A stretch of DNA of 64,000 bases from positions 82,612 to 146,611 of the forward strand of contig DGCD01000010.1 in assembly GCA_002384935.1 (NCBI GenBank), in the 5' to 3' direction. A program made the position numbers and the translations under genes. This document shows, in pieces, positions 25,901 to 34,241 of the stretch; the first letter of the stretch is position 1, and the number at the start of each line of letters is the position of its first letter. The notes below the pieces were generated by a model, which was given only the letters and a program-made list of their open reading frames with translations, was not told the DNA's origin and ran no database searches. The DNA comes from Pusillimonas sp. UBA3987. Its GTDB lineage: Bacteria; Pseudomonadota; Gammaproteobacteria; Burkholderiales; Burkholderiaceae_B.

Positions 25901-27841
25901 ATGGTTCAAATTACGCTGCCCGATGGATCTCAGCGTGAGTATCCCGGCCCGGTGTCTGTAAACGACGTTGCCTTTTCCATAGGAACAGGGCTGGGTAAGG
26001 CTGCGCTGGCCGGTAAGGTCTCGCTTGAGGGGCAGGAAGCCAAGTTGGTTGATACCAGCTACGTTATCGATCAGAACGCGCAGCTGGCCATCGTTACAGC
26101 CAAGGACACAGAGGGGTTGGAGGTTATCCGACATTCCACCGCCCACCTGCTGGCCTATGCTGTAAAAAGCTTGTTTCCCGAGGCGCAAGTTACCATTGGT
26201 CCGGTTATCGACAACGGTTTTTATTACGATTTTTCCTACAAGCGGCCGTTCACGCCGGAAGACCTGGAAGCCATTGAAAAGAAAATGGTGGAGTTGGCCA
26301 GGAAGGATGAAGTGGTCACTCGCGAAGAATGGAAGCGTGATGACGCTGTTGAGTATTTCAACGGCATTGGTGAGCAATACAAAGCCCAGATCATCGCCTC
26401 TATTCCGTCGAATGAGCGCATCAGCCTGTATCGCGAAGGCGATTTCATCGATCTTTGCCGGGGCCCGCACGTGCCCACCACCGGAAAACTCAAGGTTTTC
26501 AAGTTAACCAAAGTGGCCGGCGCGTATTGGCGCGGCGACAGCAGCAATGAAATGCTGCAGCGTATTTATGGCACTGCCTGGGCCACCAAGGAAGATCAGG
26601 CCGCGTATTTGCATATGCTGGAAGAGGCGGAAAAACGCGATCACCGAAAATTGGGTCGTGAGCTCGATTTCTTCCATTTTCAAGATGAGGCGCCCGGGCT
26701 GATTTTCTGGCATCCGAAAGGCTGGACAGTCTGGCAGCAGGTTGAGCAATATATGCGTGCCGTATACCGCGACAACGGTTATCAGGAAGTCAAGGCGCCG
26801 CAAATACTGGATCTGTCCCTTTGGAAAAAAACCGGTCATTGGGATAACTACGCCGAAAACATGTTCACCACGGAGTCGGAGAGCCGCACTTATGGTTTGA
26901 AGCCCATGAATTGCCCTGGGCATGTGCAGATTTTCAATGCCGGGTTGCATTCATATCGCGAATTGCCCATTCGTTATGGTGAGTTTGGTCAGTGCCACCG
27001 AAACGAACCATCCGGGTCTTTGCACGGCATGATGCGTGTACGGGGGTTTACCCAGGACGACGGCCACATTTTTTGTACTGAGGATCAGTTGCAAGACGAA
27101 TGTGCGGCATTCACGGCTTTGTTGCAGAAAGTGTATACCGATTTCGGTTTTACGAAAATTCTGTACAAAGTGGCAACCCGACCGGAAAAGCGCATTGGCT
27201 CGGACGAAGTATGGGATAAGGCGGAGCAGGCGCTAATGGAAAGCCTTCGGCGTACCGATTGTGAATACGAGGTCAGCGAAGGCGAGGGTGCATTTTATGG
27301 CCCGAAAATTGAATACACACTAACCGATGCCATTGGCCGTCATTGGCAGTGCGGCACGATTCAGGTTGATTTTTCGATGCCGGAACGTTTGGGTGCCGAA
27401 TACGTCGATGCGAACGATCAGCGCAAAACGCCGGTCATGCTGCATCGGGCCATACTGGGTTCCTTCGAGCGTTTTATCGGTATTCTGATCGAAAACCACG
27501 CTGGTGCCTTGCCTCCCTGGCTTGCGCCTGAGCAGGCTGTGGTGTGTTGTATTTCCGAAGGTTCTGCCGATTACGCGGCCGAAATTGCTCAAAAGCTGAA
27601 AAAACAAGGGTTTAGAGCCAGTGCAGATTTGCGCGGTGAAAAAATCAACCGTAAAATCAGAGAGTATAGTTTGAAAAAAATGCCCTACATCCTGGTGGTT
27701 GGCGAAAAGGAACGCGAAGCCGGGACTGTTGCTGTACGCAGCCGGGGTGGCATTGATCTGGGTGTTATGAGCGTGAACGACTTCACAGACCGTTTGCACG
27801 AAGACCTCCAGCAGCGCCGCAATGTCGGGCAAAGTCATTAA
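25901..27841 (+). CDS. thrS: Threonine--tRNA ligase
   Basis: Class II synthetase charging tRNA-Thr. The 646-residue protein has an N-terminal TGS domain (residues 1-60), the editing-domain HSTAH motif, the catalytic core with CPGHVQIF and FGQCHRNEPSG, motif 3 in LHRAILGSFERFIGILIENHAG, and a C-terminal anticodon-binding domain. The ATG at 25901 follows AGGAAG and gives the family start MVQITLPDGS; the 48-codon upstream extension runs through the hairpin and is not expected to be translated as part of ThrS. Confidence 0.97.
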   Translation: MVQITLPDGSQREYPGPVSVNDVAFSIGTGLGKAALAGKVSLEGQEAKLVDTSYVIDQNAQLAIVTAKDTEGLEVIRHSTAHLLAYAVKSLFPEAQVTIGPVIDNGFYYDFSYKRPFTPEDLEAIEKKMVELARKDEVVTREEWKRDDAVEYFNGIGEQYKAQIIASIPSNERISLYREGDFIDLCRGPHVPTTGKLKVFKLTKVAGAYWRGDSSNEMLQRIYGTAWATKEDQAAYLHMLEEAEKRDHRKLGRELDFFHFQDEAPGLIFWHPKGWTVWQQVEQYMRAVYRDNGYQEVKAPQILDLSLWKKTGHWDNYAENMFTTESESRTYGLKPMNCPGHVQIFNAGLHSYRELPIRYGEFGQCHRNEPSGSLHGMMRVRGFTQDDGHIFCTEDQLQDECAAFTALLQKVYTDFGFTKILYKVATRPEKRIGSDEVWDKAEQALMESLRRTDCEYEVSEGEGAFYGPKIEYTLTDAIGRHWQCGTIQVDFSMPERLGAEYVDANDQRKTPVMLHRAILGSFERFIGILIENHAGALPPWLAPEQAVVCCISEGSADYAAEIAQKLKKQGFRASADLRGEKINRKIREYSLKKMPYILVVGEKEREAGTVAVRSRGGIDLGVMSVNDFTDRLHEDLQQRRNVGQSH

Positions 27842-27862
27842 TTATTTATAGGAGTTTTAGAT

Positions 27863-28408
27863 ATCGCAACCGATAAATCCCATCGCATCAATGGCGAAAT
27901 CCGTGCCACAGAGGTACGTTTAATCGGCATCGACGGTGATCAGCTGGGTATCGTCAAGCTGGCTGAAGCACTTGGGCTCGCTGAAGATAATGAAGTAGAT
28001 TTAGTTGAAATCGCGCCGAATGCTGCGCCGCCTGTTTGTCGTTTAATGGACTATGGCAAATTCAAGTACCAAGAACAGAAAAAACAGGCTGAAGCCAAGG
28101 CCAAGCAGAAAGTCATCCAGGTTAAGGAAGTGAAGTTCCGTCCGGGTACCGATGAGGGCGATTATCAGGTTAAATTGCGTAATCTGCGTCGTTTTATTGA
28201 AGACGGCGACAAAGCCAAGGTTACGTTGCGCTTCCGCGGTCGCGAAATGGCTCATCAGGAATTGGGCATGCGCGTATTGGAGCGTGTTCGTGACGACCTT
28301 AGTGAGCTTGTTCAGGTTGAGGCTATGCCCAAGCTGGAAGGGCGGCAAATGGTAATGGTATTGGCGCCGCGCAAGAAACCTGTGGGTAAGGGCGAGTCGG
28401 CCTCCTGA
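27863..28408 (+). CDS. infC: Translation initiation factor IF-3, ATC start
   Basis: A 181-residue IF-3. The conserved N-terminal motif RINGEIRA lies upstream of any ATG in frame; the first ATG (28046) would remove a third of the protein. The frame opens after AGGAG (27850-27854) with ATC at 27863, eight bases on, giving (M)ATDKSHRINGEIR. E. coli infC uses AUU for autoregulation because IF-3 rejects non-AUG starts, so the same control is likely here. The linker is Lys-rich and the C-terminal domain ends in LAPRKK. It is 21 bases after thrS. Confidence 0.92.
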   Translation: MATDKSHRINGEIRATEVRLIGIDGDQLGIVKLAEALGLAEDNEVDLVEIAPNAAPPVCRLMDYGKFKYQEQKKQAEAKAKQKVIQVKEVKFRPGTDEGDYQVKLRNLRRFIEDGDKAKVTLRFRGREMAHQELGMRVLERVRDDLSELVQVEAMPKLEGRQMVMVLAPRKKPVGKGESAS

Positions 28409-28423
28409 TGTTTGTTTTCTTAT

Positions 28424-28459
28424 CTATCCCCACCAGGGTTGCCTGGTGGGGATAGTTTT
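28424..28459 (+). terminator. Rho-independent terminator after infC
   Basis: A perfect 14-bp stem, CTATCCCCACCAGG (28424-28437) with CCTGGTGGGGATAG (28442-28455), loop GTTG, followed by TTTT. It ends the thrS-infC unit just before gshB. Confidence 0.85.
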
Positions 28460-28470
28460 CGCAGGTCGTT

Positions 28471-29430
28471 ATGCACATACTATTCATTATTGACCCCTTG
28501 CCCTCGCTGAAGGCCTATAAAGATTCTTCGGTTGCCATGATGCGTGCCTTGTGCAAACGCGGCCACGCAATCAGTGTGGCCTTGCAAGGCGATTTGTACA
28601 TTGATGAAGGTAAGGTCAAGGTCGTTGGGCAAGCGATTGATCTGGCTCAGTCTGCCGACCTGCATGAGCAGGGCTGGTGGGAAACGCTTGGTGATCCGCT
28701 TGAGACTGCGTTGTCGCACTATGACGCAGTTGTAATGCGCAAAGATCCCCCGTTCGACATGGAGTATGTGTACGCCACTCATTTACTCGATTTTGCGCAG
28801 GCACAAGGTGCCCGCGTGTTCAATGCGGGTGAGGCGATTCGGAATCATCCCGAGAAGCTTGCCATTACCGAATTCGCAGAATTTACTTCTCCAACGCTGG
28901 TCAGTCGAAACATGGCGCGGTTACGCGCATTTCATGCCCGGTATCAAGAAGTGATTTTCAAACCCCTCGACGGCATGGGTGGAACAGGTATTTTTCATGT
29001 TCGCGCCGACGGGGCGAATCTTGGCGCGATCCTGGAAACACTGACTGATAACGGCACCCGTACAATCATGGCTCAGCGTTATATCCCCGAAATAAAGCAG
29101 GGCGATAAACGCATTTTGCTGATTAACGGCGAACCTGTGCCTTACGCGTTGGCGCGTATTCCGCAAGCAGGCGAAACCAGGGGTAACCTGGCCGCAGGCG
29201 GTCGGGGCGTGGCACAACCACTAACCGAACAAGACCGCCATATTGCTGAATCAATCGGACCAAAAGTGCGTGAACGAGGGCTTCTGTTGGTGGGTTTGGA
29301 CGTAATCGGCAACTATCTTACTGAAGTGAACGTCACCAGTCCTACGTGTTTTGTGGAAATTACCGAGCAAACTGATTTTGACGTGGCCGACTGTTTTGCT
29401 CAGGCGCTGGAGCAGGCGGTAAGGGGGTAA
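28471..29430 (+). CDS. gshB: Glutathione synthetase
   Basis: ATP-grasp ligase joining gamma-glutamylcysteine and glycine. The 319-residue protein has the N-terminal FIIDPLPSLKAYKDSS, MRKDPPFDMEY, FKPLDGMGGTGIF (ATP loop) and the metal site GLDVIGNYLTEVNVTSPT. It starts 16 bases after the infC terminator and precedes the PTS genes by one base, in the gshB-EIIA-ptsH-ptsI order common in betaproteobacteria. Confidence 0.96.
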   Translation: MHILFIIDPLPSLKAYKDSSVAMMRALCKRGHAISVALQGDLYIDEGKVKVVGQAIDLAQSADLHEQGWWETLGDPLETALSHYDAVVMRKDPPFDMEYVYATHLLDFAQAQGARVFNAGEAIRNHPEKLAITEFAEFTSPTLVSRNMARLRAFHARYQEVIFKPLDGMGGTGIFHVRADGANLGAILETLTDNGTRTIMAQRYIPEIKQGDKRILLINGEPVPYALARIPQAGETRGNLAAGGRGVAQPLTEQDRHIAESIGPKVRERGLLLVGLDVIGNYLTEVNVTSPTCFVEITEQTDFDVADCFAQALEQAVRG

Positions 29431-29431
29431 C

Positions 29432-29827
29432 ATGGTGCAAGTTGTTCTGGTCATGCATCAGCCACTGGGGAGCGCTTTTGTGCATTGTGCCGGGCATGTC
29501 CTGGGTTGTGAGCCGGATATTGTACTTATGGATATTACGCCGGCCGACTTGCCGGAGGAAAAGGTAACTCAATTGCAGGCAACGCTTGCTCAAGCGCCGG
29601 CAACCTTGGTTTTGACAGATATTTTTGGTGCCACGCCCTTTAATATTGCGCGTAAGGCAGTTGAGTCGACGCAGGCGCAAGGCGGTCGGGTGGAGCTGGT
29701 AACCGGGACGAATTTGTGTATGATCATCAAGGCCCTTACCGGACCACGTGATAACCTTCAGCAATTGGTGGAGTTGGTGCGCGCAAGTGGCGCCAAGGGG
29801 ATCGTAAGTGCCTGTTGCACGCCTTAA
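29432..29827 (+). CDS. PTS mannose-family EIIA component
   Basis: A 131-residue EIIA of the mannose family: predicted phospho-histidine in VVLVMHQPLG (His9), then LTDIFGATPFNIA. No EIIB, EIIC or EIID gene is nearby, so it probably acts in regulation rather than sugar transport, taking phosphate from HPr encoded downstream. The ATG directly follows the gshB stop. Confidence 0.9.
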   Translation: MVQVVLVMHQPLGSAFVHCAGHVLGCEPDIVLMDITPADLPEEKVTQLQATLAQAPATLVLTDIFGATPFNIARKAVESTQAQGGRVELVTGTNLCMIIKALTGPRDNLQQLVELVRASGAKGIVSACCTP

Positions 29828-29883
29828 CGCCTTGGATGTTCCTGGGCGTGCTGCAGCCACTTCAAATACAACAAGAAATTAAT

Positions 29884-30156
29884 ATGCCTTCAATCGAAAT
29901 TACTATTACCAACAAACTTGGTTTGCACGCCCGTGCTGCAGCCAAGCTTACGCAGTTGGCCTCTCGTTACACTGATACACAAATTTTTATAGCGCGTGGT
30001 TCACAACGCGTTAACGCCAAGAGCATAATGGGCGTCATGATGCTGGCGGCAGGGCTGGGAGTCAACGTTACCGTTGACGCCGAGGGGCCTCAAGCTGAGG
30101 TGGCGCTCGAAGAAGTGCGTCAGCTGTTTAATGATAAATTTGGTGAAGCCGAGTAA
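29884..30156 (+). CDS. ptsH: Phosphocarrier protein HPr
   Basis: A 90-residue HPr. Phosphoacceptor His15 is in KLGLHARAAAKL and Ser46, the HPr-kinase site, in AKSIMGVMML. The ATG at 29884 is chosen for the family start MPSIEITI. It hands phosphate from EI (next gene) to the EIIA encoded upstream. Confidence 0.95.
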   Translation: MPSIEITITNKLGLHARAAAKLTQLASRYTDTQIFIARGSQRVNAKSIMGVMMLAAGLGVNVTVDAEGPQAEVALEEVRQLFNDKFGEAE

Positions 30157-30164
30157 TACGACTC

Positions 30165-31919
30165 ATGACCGTCGCTGCGTCTGCCGTACCTTACAGGTTT
30201 AGTTCCATGCTTTGTCTTCGCGGGCAAGGTGTGGTGAAGGGTTATGCCATCGGGCGCGCCGCAGTCATGGGCGCAGCGGCCCTGGAGGTGGTTCACTATC
30301 GTATCCAGCCCGACGCGGTTGATGAAGAGTGTGCCAGATTGAAAGCGGCGCTGGCCCAGGCGCGCGATGAACTGCAGTATATGGTGGCGAATTTACCCGA
30401 CGATGCGCCACGGGAAATGGGTGCGTTGCTTACCGTGCACAGTATGCTGCTTGATGATCGCATGTTGTCGGAGCAGGCCTGCAATCTCATTATCGAGCGT
30501 CACTACAACGCCGAGTGGGCGTTGACGACACAGGGTCAAGCGCTGGGCGAGCAGTTCGCTGCCATGGAAGATGAGTATCTGCGTGAGCGCGGCACCGACA
30601 TTCGCCAGGTCATCGAGCGGGTACTTCGGGTGTTGTCGGGTACGCCGGTGGCGTTGCCCCAGTTTGATTCAGGCTATTCCGGTGAGCTTATTGTTGTGGC
30701 CCGGGATATTTCACCTGCCGATATGCTCCGCCTGCGCGGTGCCCGATTTGGCGCATTTCTAACCGATCTGGGCGGCCCCACTTCGCATACGGCGATTGTT
30801 GCGCGCAGCATGAATGTGCCGGCTGTTGTCGGTATGGGCAATATCCGCGCGCTTGTTCGCGATGGTGACCTGCTTATTGTCGACGGCATGAGTGGGGCGG
30901 TGCTGGTCAATCCACCCGATTTCGTGCTTCAGGAGTATCGTCGGCGCCAGGCTGTTTATGCCGACGACCGGGCAGAACTCGGTCGTTTGAAAGACGCCGA
31001 AGCCGTTACGCTTGATGGTGTTCAGGTTAAGCTGGAAGCCAATATCGAGCTGCCTGAAGAGGCCGAGCAGGCCTTGGCTGCCGGTGCCGACGGTATTGGT
31101 TTGTTTCGTAGCGAGTTTCTGTTCATGGGTCGGCGTGACCTGCCGGGTGAAGAAGAGCAGTACGAAGCATACGCTACCGTGGTGAAAGCCATGCAAGGGC
31201 GTCCGGTTACGATCCGCACTTTGGATATTGGCGCTGATAAAACGCTCGATGGCGATGCGACCGTTGCAACCAACCCGGCCTTAGGCTTGCGCGCCATTCG
31301 TTATTGCCTGGCGCATCCGGAAATATTTCAAACACAGTTGCGCGCATTGTTGCGTGCATCGGCGCATGGAAAACTCAGAATTCTGGTTCCCATGATTGCC
31401 CATTTGCACGAGGTACGTGCGGTGCGGCAAGCCATTGCCGAGGCCTGCCAGAATCTGGAATCGCGAGACCTTTTCTTCGACCGAAATATTGAAGTGGGGG
31501 CAATGGTGGAAATTCCTGCCATCGCCATTGCCATCGAACCGTTTGTCGAGCAGTTGGACTTCCTGTCGATCGGGACCAATGATCTGATTCAATATACGTT
31601 GGCTATCGACCGCGGCGACAACGATGTTGCTGATCTTTACGACCCCATGCATCCGGCGGTTTTGCGGTTGATTTCCCACACAATCAATGCGGCGCAGCGT
31701 TATGGGAAATCGGTAGCGGTTTGCGGCGAAATGGCGGGCGACGCCCAGGTAACGCGTATGTTGCTTGGTTTGGGTCTACGCGAATTTTCCATGCACCCTC
31801 AACAATTGCTCGACGTAAAAAAAGAAGTGCGTCAGTCACACACTAACGCACTTCGGGTTAAGGTTGCGTCGGCCCTGAACCGGGCCGAGCGCATTAATCT
31901 GGATGATCTGGCAGGTTAA
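30165..31919 (+). CDS. ptsI: PTS enzyme I (phosphoenolpyruvate-protein phosphotransferase)
   Basis: Autophosphorylates from PEP and phosphorylates HPr. The 584-residue protein has the active histidine in LGGPTSHTAIVARSMNVP near residue 205, the PEP-binding FRSEFLFMGR, RTLDIGADK, and the C-terminal CGEMAGD with catalytic Cys. The ATG at 30165 is 8 bases after ptsH; an alternative ATG at 30207 (MLCLRGQGV) fits the usual family N-terminus better. Its stop overlaps the convergent amtB stop by 4 bases. Confidence 0.95.
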   Translation: MTVAASAVPYRFSSMLCLRGQGVVKGYAIGRAAVMGAAALEVVHYRIQPDAVDEECARLKAALAQARDELQYMVANLPDDAPREMGALLTVHSMLLDDRMLSEQACNLIIERHYNAEWALTTQGQALGEQFAAMEDEYLRERGTDIRQVIERVLRVLSGTPVALPQFDSGYSGELIVVARDISPADMLRLRGARFGAFLTDLGGPTSHTAIVARSMNVPAVVGMGNIRALVRDGDLLIVDGMSGAVLVNPPDFVLQEYRRRQAVYADDRAELGRLKDAEAVTLDGVQVKLEANIELPEEAEQALAAGADGIGLFRSEFLFMGRRDLPGEEEQYEAYATVVKAMQGRPVTIRTLDIGADKTLDGDATVATNPALGLRAIRYCLAHPEIFQTQLRALLRASAHGKLRILVPMIAHLHEVRAVRQAIAEACQNLESRDLFFDRNIEVGAMVEIPAIAIAIEPFVEQLDFLSIGTNDLIQYTLAIDRGDNDVADLYDPMHPAVLRLISHTINAAQRYGKSVAVCGEMAGDAQVTRMLLGLGLREFSMHPQQLLDVKKEVRQSHTNALRVKVASALNRAERINLDDLAG

Positions 31920-33142
31920 CGCTGATAAGCCGTTTCCCCGTGGGTGCTGATATCCAGACCTTCACGTTCTTCCTCGTTGCTGACGCGCAGTCCGCAAAGC
32001 TTGTCTGCAATGAAGTAGGCAACCCATGACACAACCCCGGTCCAGACAATGGTAATCAGGACGCCCTCAACCTGAATCCACAACTGCGGGAAAATTTCGG
32101 CGGCACTTGCCAGGCCTGGTCCACCCAGTATTTGAGCGTTGAAGGCGCCGGTCAGGATTGCACCAATGATACCGGCCACGCCATGGATACCAAATACGTC
32201 GAGTGAGTCGTCGGCTTTAAGCATGCGTTTCAAGCCATTTACACCCCAAACGCAAACGATACCGGACACAACGCCAATGATGAGTGCCCCGAATGGGCCG
32301 ACCAGACCGGCTGCGGGTGTCACGCCGACCAGGCCGGCAATAGCGCCAGAAACAGCACCCAGCAGGGATGGTTTGCCTTTGACGCACCATTCTGTAAACA
32401 GCCAGGCCATGACAGCAGCGGCGGTTGCAATAAGTGTATTGAAGAATGCCAGGGCAGCGGTTTCATTGGCGCCCAGCGCTGAACCCGCGTTAAAGCCGAA
32501 CCAGCCTACCCACAGCAGTGACGCACCAATCATGGTCATAGGCAGGTTGTGAGGAGGCATGGCTTCACGGCCGTAACCGAGGCGTGGTCCCAGGTAATAG
32601 GCACCGACAAGCCCGGCCACACCGGCATTAATATGTACAACCGTGCCACCTGCAAAATCCAGCGCGCCGCGCTCGAACAGGAAGCCGCCGGGAGCCCATA
32701 CCATGTGTGCAATGGGCAGGTAGGCAAAGGTCACCCATATCAGCGTGAACACCAACACCGCTGAAAAGCGGACGCGCTCGGCAAAACCGCCCACAATCAG
32801 TGCGCAGGTAATCCCGGCAAAAGTTGCCTGAAAAGCGGCAAAACTGATTTCCGGAATACTACCGGACAGCGCATATTCGCCGGTAGCGAAGTTGGCGATA
32901 CCGCTCAGGAATACGCGGGAGAAGTCACCGAAAAATGCATTGTTGTCTGTAAAGGCCAATGAGTAGCCGTAAACAAACCACACGACGATCGCTAATGAAA
33001 AAGTGCACAAGACTTGTGCCAGGACAGACAAAACATTTTTGGATCGAACCAGGCCACCGTAAAATAAGGCAAGGCCCGGAACAACCATCATCAAGACAAG
33101 CAGGGTGGATACGGTCACCCAAACAAAATCAGCTGCATTCAT
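31916..33142 (-). CDS. amtB: Ammonium transporter AmtB
   Basis: Ammonium channel of the inner membrane; 408 residues with about eleven hydrophobic segments and the signatures VWFVYGYSLAF, FAGGTVVHINAGVAGLVGA and FGIHGVAGIIGAILTG (pore histidines). The ATG at 33142, 11 bases after glnK and behind a TAGGAG ribosome site, gives MNAADFVWV; it has no long signal peptide, unlike E. coli AmtB. GlnK from the gene upstream is expected to block it when nitrogen is plentiful. Confidence 0.95.
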   Translation of the reverse strand: MNAADFVWVTVSTLLVLMMVVPGLALFYGGLVRSKNVLSVLAQVLCTFSLAIVVWFVYGYSLAFTDNNAFFGDFSRVFLSGIANFATGEYALSGSIPEISFAAFQATFAGITCALIVGGFAERVRFSAVLVFTLIWVTFAYLPIAHMVWAPGGFLFERGALDFAGGTVVHINAGVAGLVGAYYLGPRLGYGREAMPPHNLPMTMIGASLLWVGWFGFNAGSALGANETAALAFFNTLIATAAAVMAWLFTEWCVKGKPSLLGAVSGAIAGLVGVTPAAGLVGPFGALIIGVVSGIVCVWGVNGLKRMLKADDSLDVFGIHGVAGIIGAILTGAFNAQILGGPGLASAAEIFPQLWIQVEGVLITIVWTGVVSWVAYFIADKLCGLRVSNEEEREGLDISTHGETAYQR

Positions 33143-33153
33143 TTTTTTGGCTC

Positions 33154-33492
33154 CTAGATAGCGGCATCGCCGGTTTCGCTGGTACGGATACGAATGACTT
33201 GCTCGATCGGCGTAACGAAAATCTTGCCGTCGCCTATTTTTCCTGTATGTGCCGCCTGGCAAAGGGCTTCGATGGCCTGCTCGACCAACGCGTCGGTGAC
33301 GGCCAGTTCGATTCTGAGTTTTGGTAGAAAGTCGACGGTGTACTCCGCCCCGCGGTAAAGCTCTGTATGGCCTTTTTGCCGGCCGAAACCTTTTACTTCA
33401 CTTACGGTCATGCCTTGGATGCCCACGCCGGCGAGTGCTTCACGCACTTCATCCAGCTTGAACGGTTTGATGATTGCAGTAACTAGCTTCAT
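33154..33492 (-). CDS. glnK: Nitrogen regulatory protein P-II (GlnK type)
   Basis: A 112-residue trimeric signal protein that senses glutamine/2-oxoglutarate and ATP/ADP. The uridylylation site is Tyr51 in RGAEYTVDF on the T-loop; KPFKLDEVREAL and GDGKIFV are also conserved. The ATG at 33492 lies behind AAAAGGA and gives the family start MKLVTAIIKPF. It leads a glnK-amtB operon with a sigma54-type promoter, which favours GlnK over GlnB. Confidence 0.94.
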   Translation of the reverse strand: MKLVTAIIKPFKLDEVREALAGVGIQGMTVSEVKGFGRQKGHTELYRGAEYTVDFLPKLRIELAVTDALVEQAIEALCQAAHTGKIGDGKIFVTPIEQVIRIRTSETGDAAI

Positions 33493-33529
33493 GGTGTTTT
33501 TCCTTTTAGAGGACAATCACACATCATCA

Positions 33530-33545
33530 AGCAATAACCATGCCA
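33530..33545 (-). promoter_or_regulatory. Sigma54 (-24/-12) promoter of glnK-amtB
   Basis: The minus strand reads TGGCATGGTTATTGCT. GG and GC are exactly 10 bases apart, as in the consensus TGGCAC-N5-TTGC. Transcription would begin about 12 bases downstream of the GC, leaving a leader of roughly 27 bases to the glnK ATG. Confidence 0.75.
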
Positions 33546-33626
33546 GGTTTTTAAGTTGCCTTGGTTTGTTGTTCGGCGCGCCTTATATGATCTTGCACCA
33601 TATTGATAAGGGCGGTGCCCCAGGTT

Positions 33627-33643
33627 TGCACCGACTTGGAGCG
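33627..33643 (-). promoter_or_regulatory. Candidate NtrC enhancer site
   Basis: TGCACC-GACTT-GGAGCG fits the NtrC dyad TGCACC-N5-GGTGCA with two mismatches and lies roughly 80-100 bases upstream of the -24 element. A half-site TGCACCA at 33594-33600 and further GGTGC/GCACC half-sites nearby could make a weaker second site. Confidence 0.45.
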
Positions 33644-33891
33644 AACCGGTTTTTTTTGGTGCGAACGGGTGGTCCTTTTCCTGAATGCGCAAATAAAAAG
33701 TAACCGAAGATGAATGGGACGCAGGATTTGTGTCTGTTTATTGCTTTTCTATTTGCCGTTGATTAAGCCATAGACGCCGATTCATGCGGCTTGCGGCGTA
33801 TTGTGAACGCTGCGCGACCGTTTTATGTGTAATCAGGGTTTACACTAATTGAGCCTGTGAGGCTTTTGACTCGTTAGACTTGTAACTGCGA

Positions 33892-33933
33892 ACTCATCAG
33901 ATGAGTTGAGGTTGGAAGGCTCATCAGGCGAGT
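33892..33933 (+). promoter_or_regulatory. Tandem dyad repeat upstream of lipoprotein gene
   Basis: ACTCATCAGATGAGT (33892-33906) and GCTCATCAGGCGAGT (33919-33933) are near-copies, each with inverted ends, with starts 27 bases apart. They lie between the presumed promoter and the ATG at 33963. They could be a protein-binding site or structured leader RNA. Confidence 0.35.
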
Positions 33934-33962
33934 GGGTTAAACAGAAGTAGGGAGGTAATACC

Positions 33963-34184
33963 ATGAAGACGCAATATAAATCATTTGCTGCGGCATTCTT
34001 GTTGATTTCCGCAACCGCTTTAGGCGCCTGCTCCAATGAGGATGAAATGGCTGGACCTCCGCCCGGAGGTGGTGGAGCCATGAGTCAACCCGACGGAGCT
34101 GCAACACCTGCGCCGTCACCCGCACCTGCACCCGCACCTGCACCTCAGGAAGGCCAATCCTCGTCAGGTGGCAACAGCTATTGA
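33963..34184 (+). CDS. Small Pro/Ala-rich putative lipoprotein
   Basis: A 73-residue protein with a lipobox signal (ALGAC, Cys23), then Gly-rich and alternating Ala-Pro segments and a Ser/Gly tail. A GGGAGG ribosome site is well placed. The mature part looks disordered, like a spacer tethered to the membrane. The first residues and SNEDE after the Cys resemble the next gene, so the two are probably diverged duplicates. Confidence 0.6.
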   Translation: MKTQYKSFAAAFLLISATALGACSNEDEMAGPPPGGGGAMSQPDGAATPAPSPAPAPAPAPQEGQSSSGGNSY

Positions 34185-34241
34185 TATTAGTGTTTTCCAT
34201 TTTTGCGGCGTTAAACCCGTTAATAACAACAAGGAGTTTTT

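Larger units (their letters stand above)
33546..33962. other. Intergenic region glnK to first lipoprotein gene
   Basis: About 415 bases without a convincing gene. The left part holds the probable nitrogen-control sites of glnK. The middle (33700-33880) shows nothing I can assign. The right part carries two similar dyads before the lipoprotein gene. No RNA gene fold was recognised. Confidence 0.5.

Noticed and set aside
28046..28408. IF-3 starting at the first ATG (120 residues)
   Set aside because: It would lose the conserved N-terminal domain; the frame continues upstream to ATC 27863 behind AGGAG.
31916..33262. AmtB with a 40-residue N-terminal extension
   Set aside because: The extension overlaps the end of glnK in another frame; ATG 33142 has a good ribosome site.
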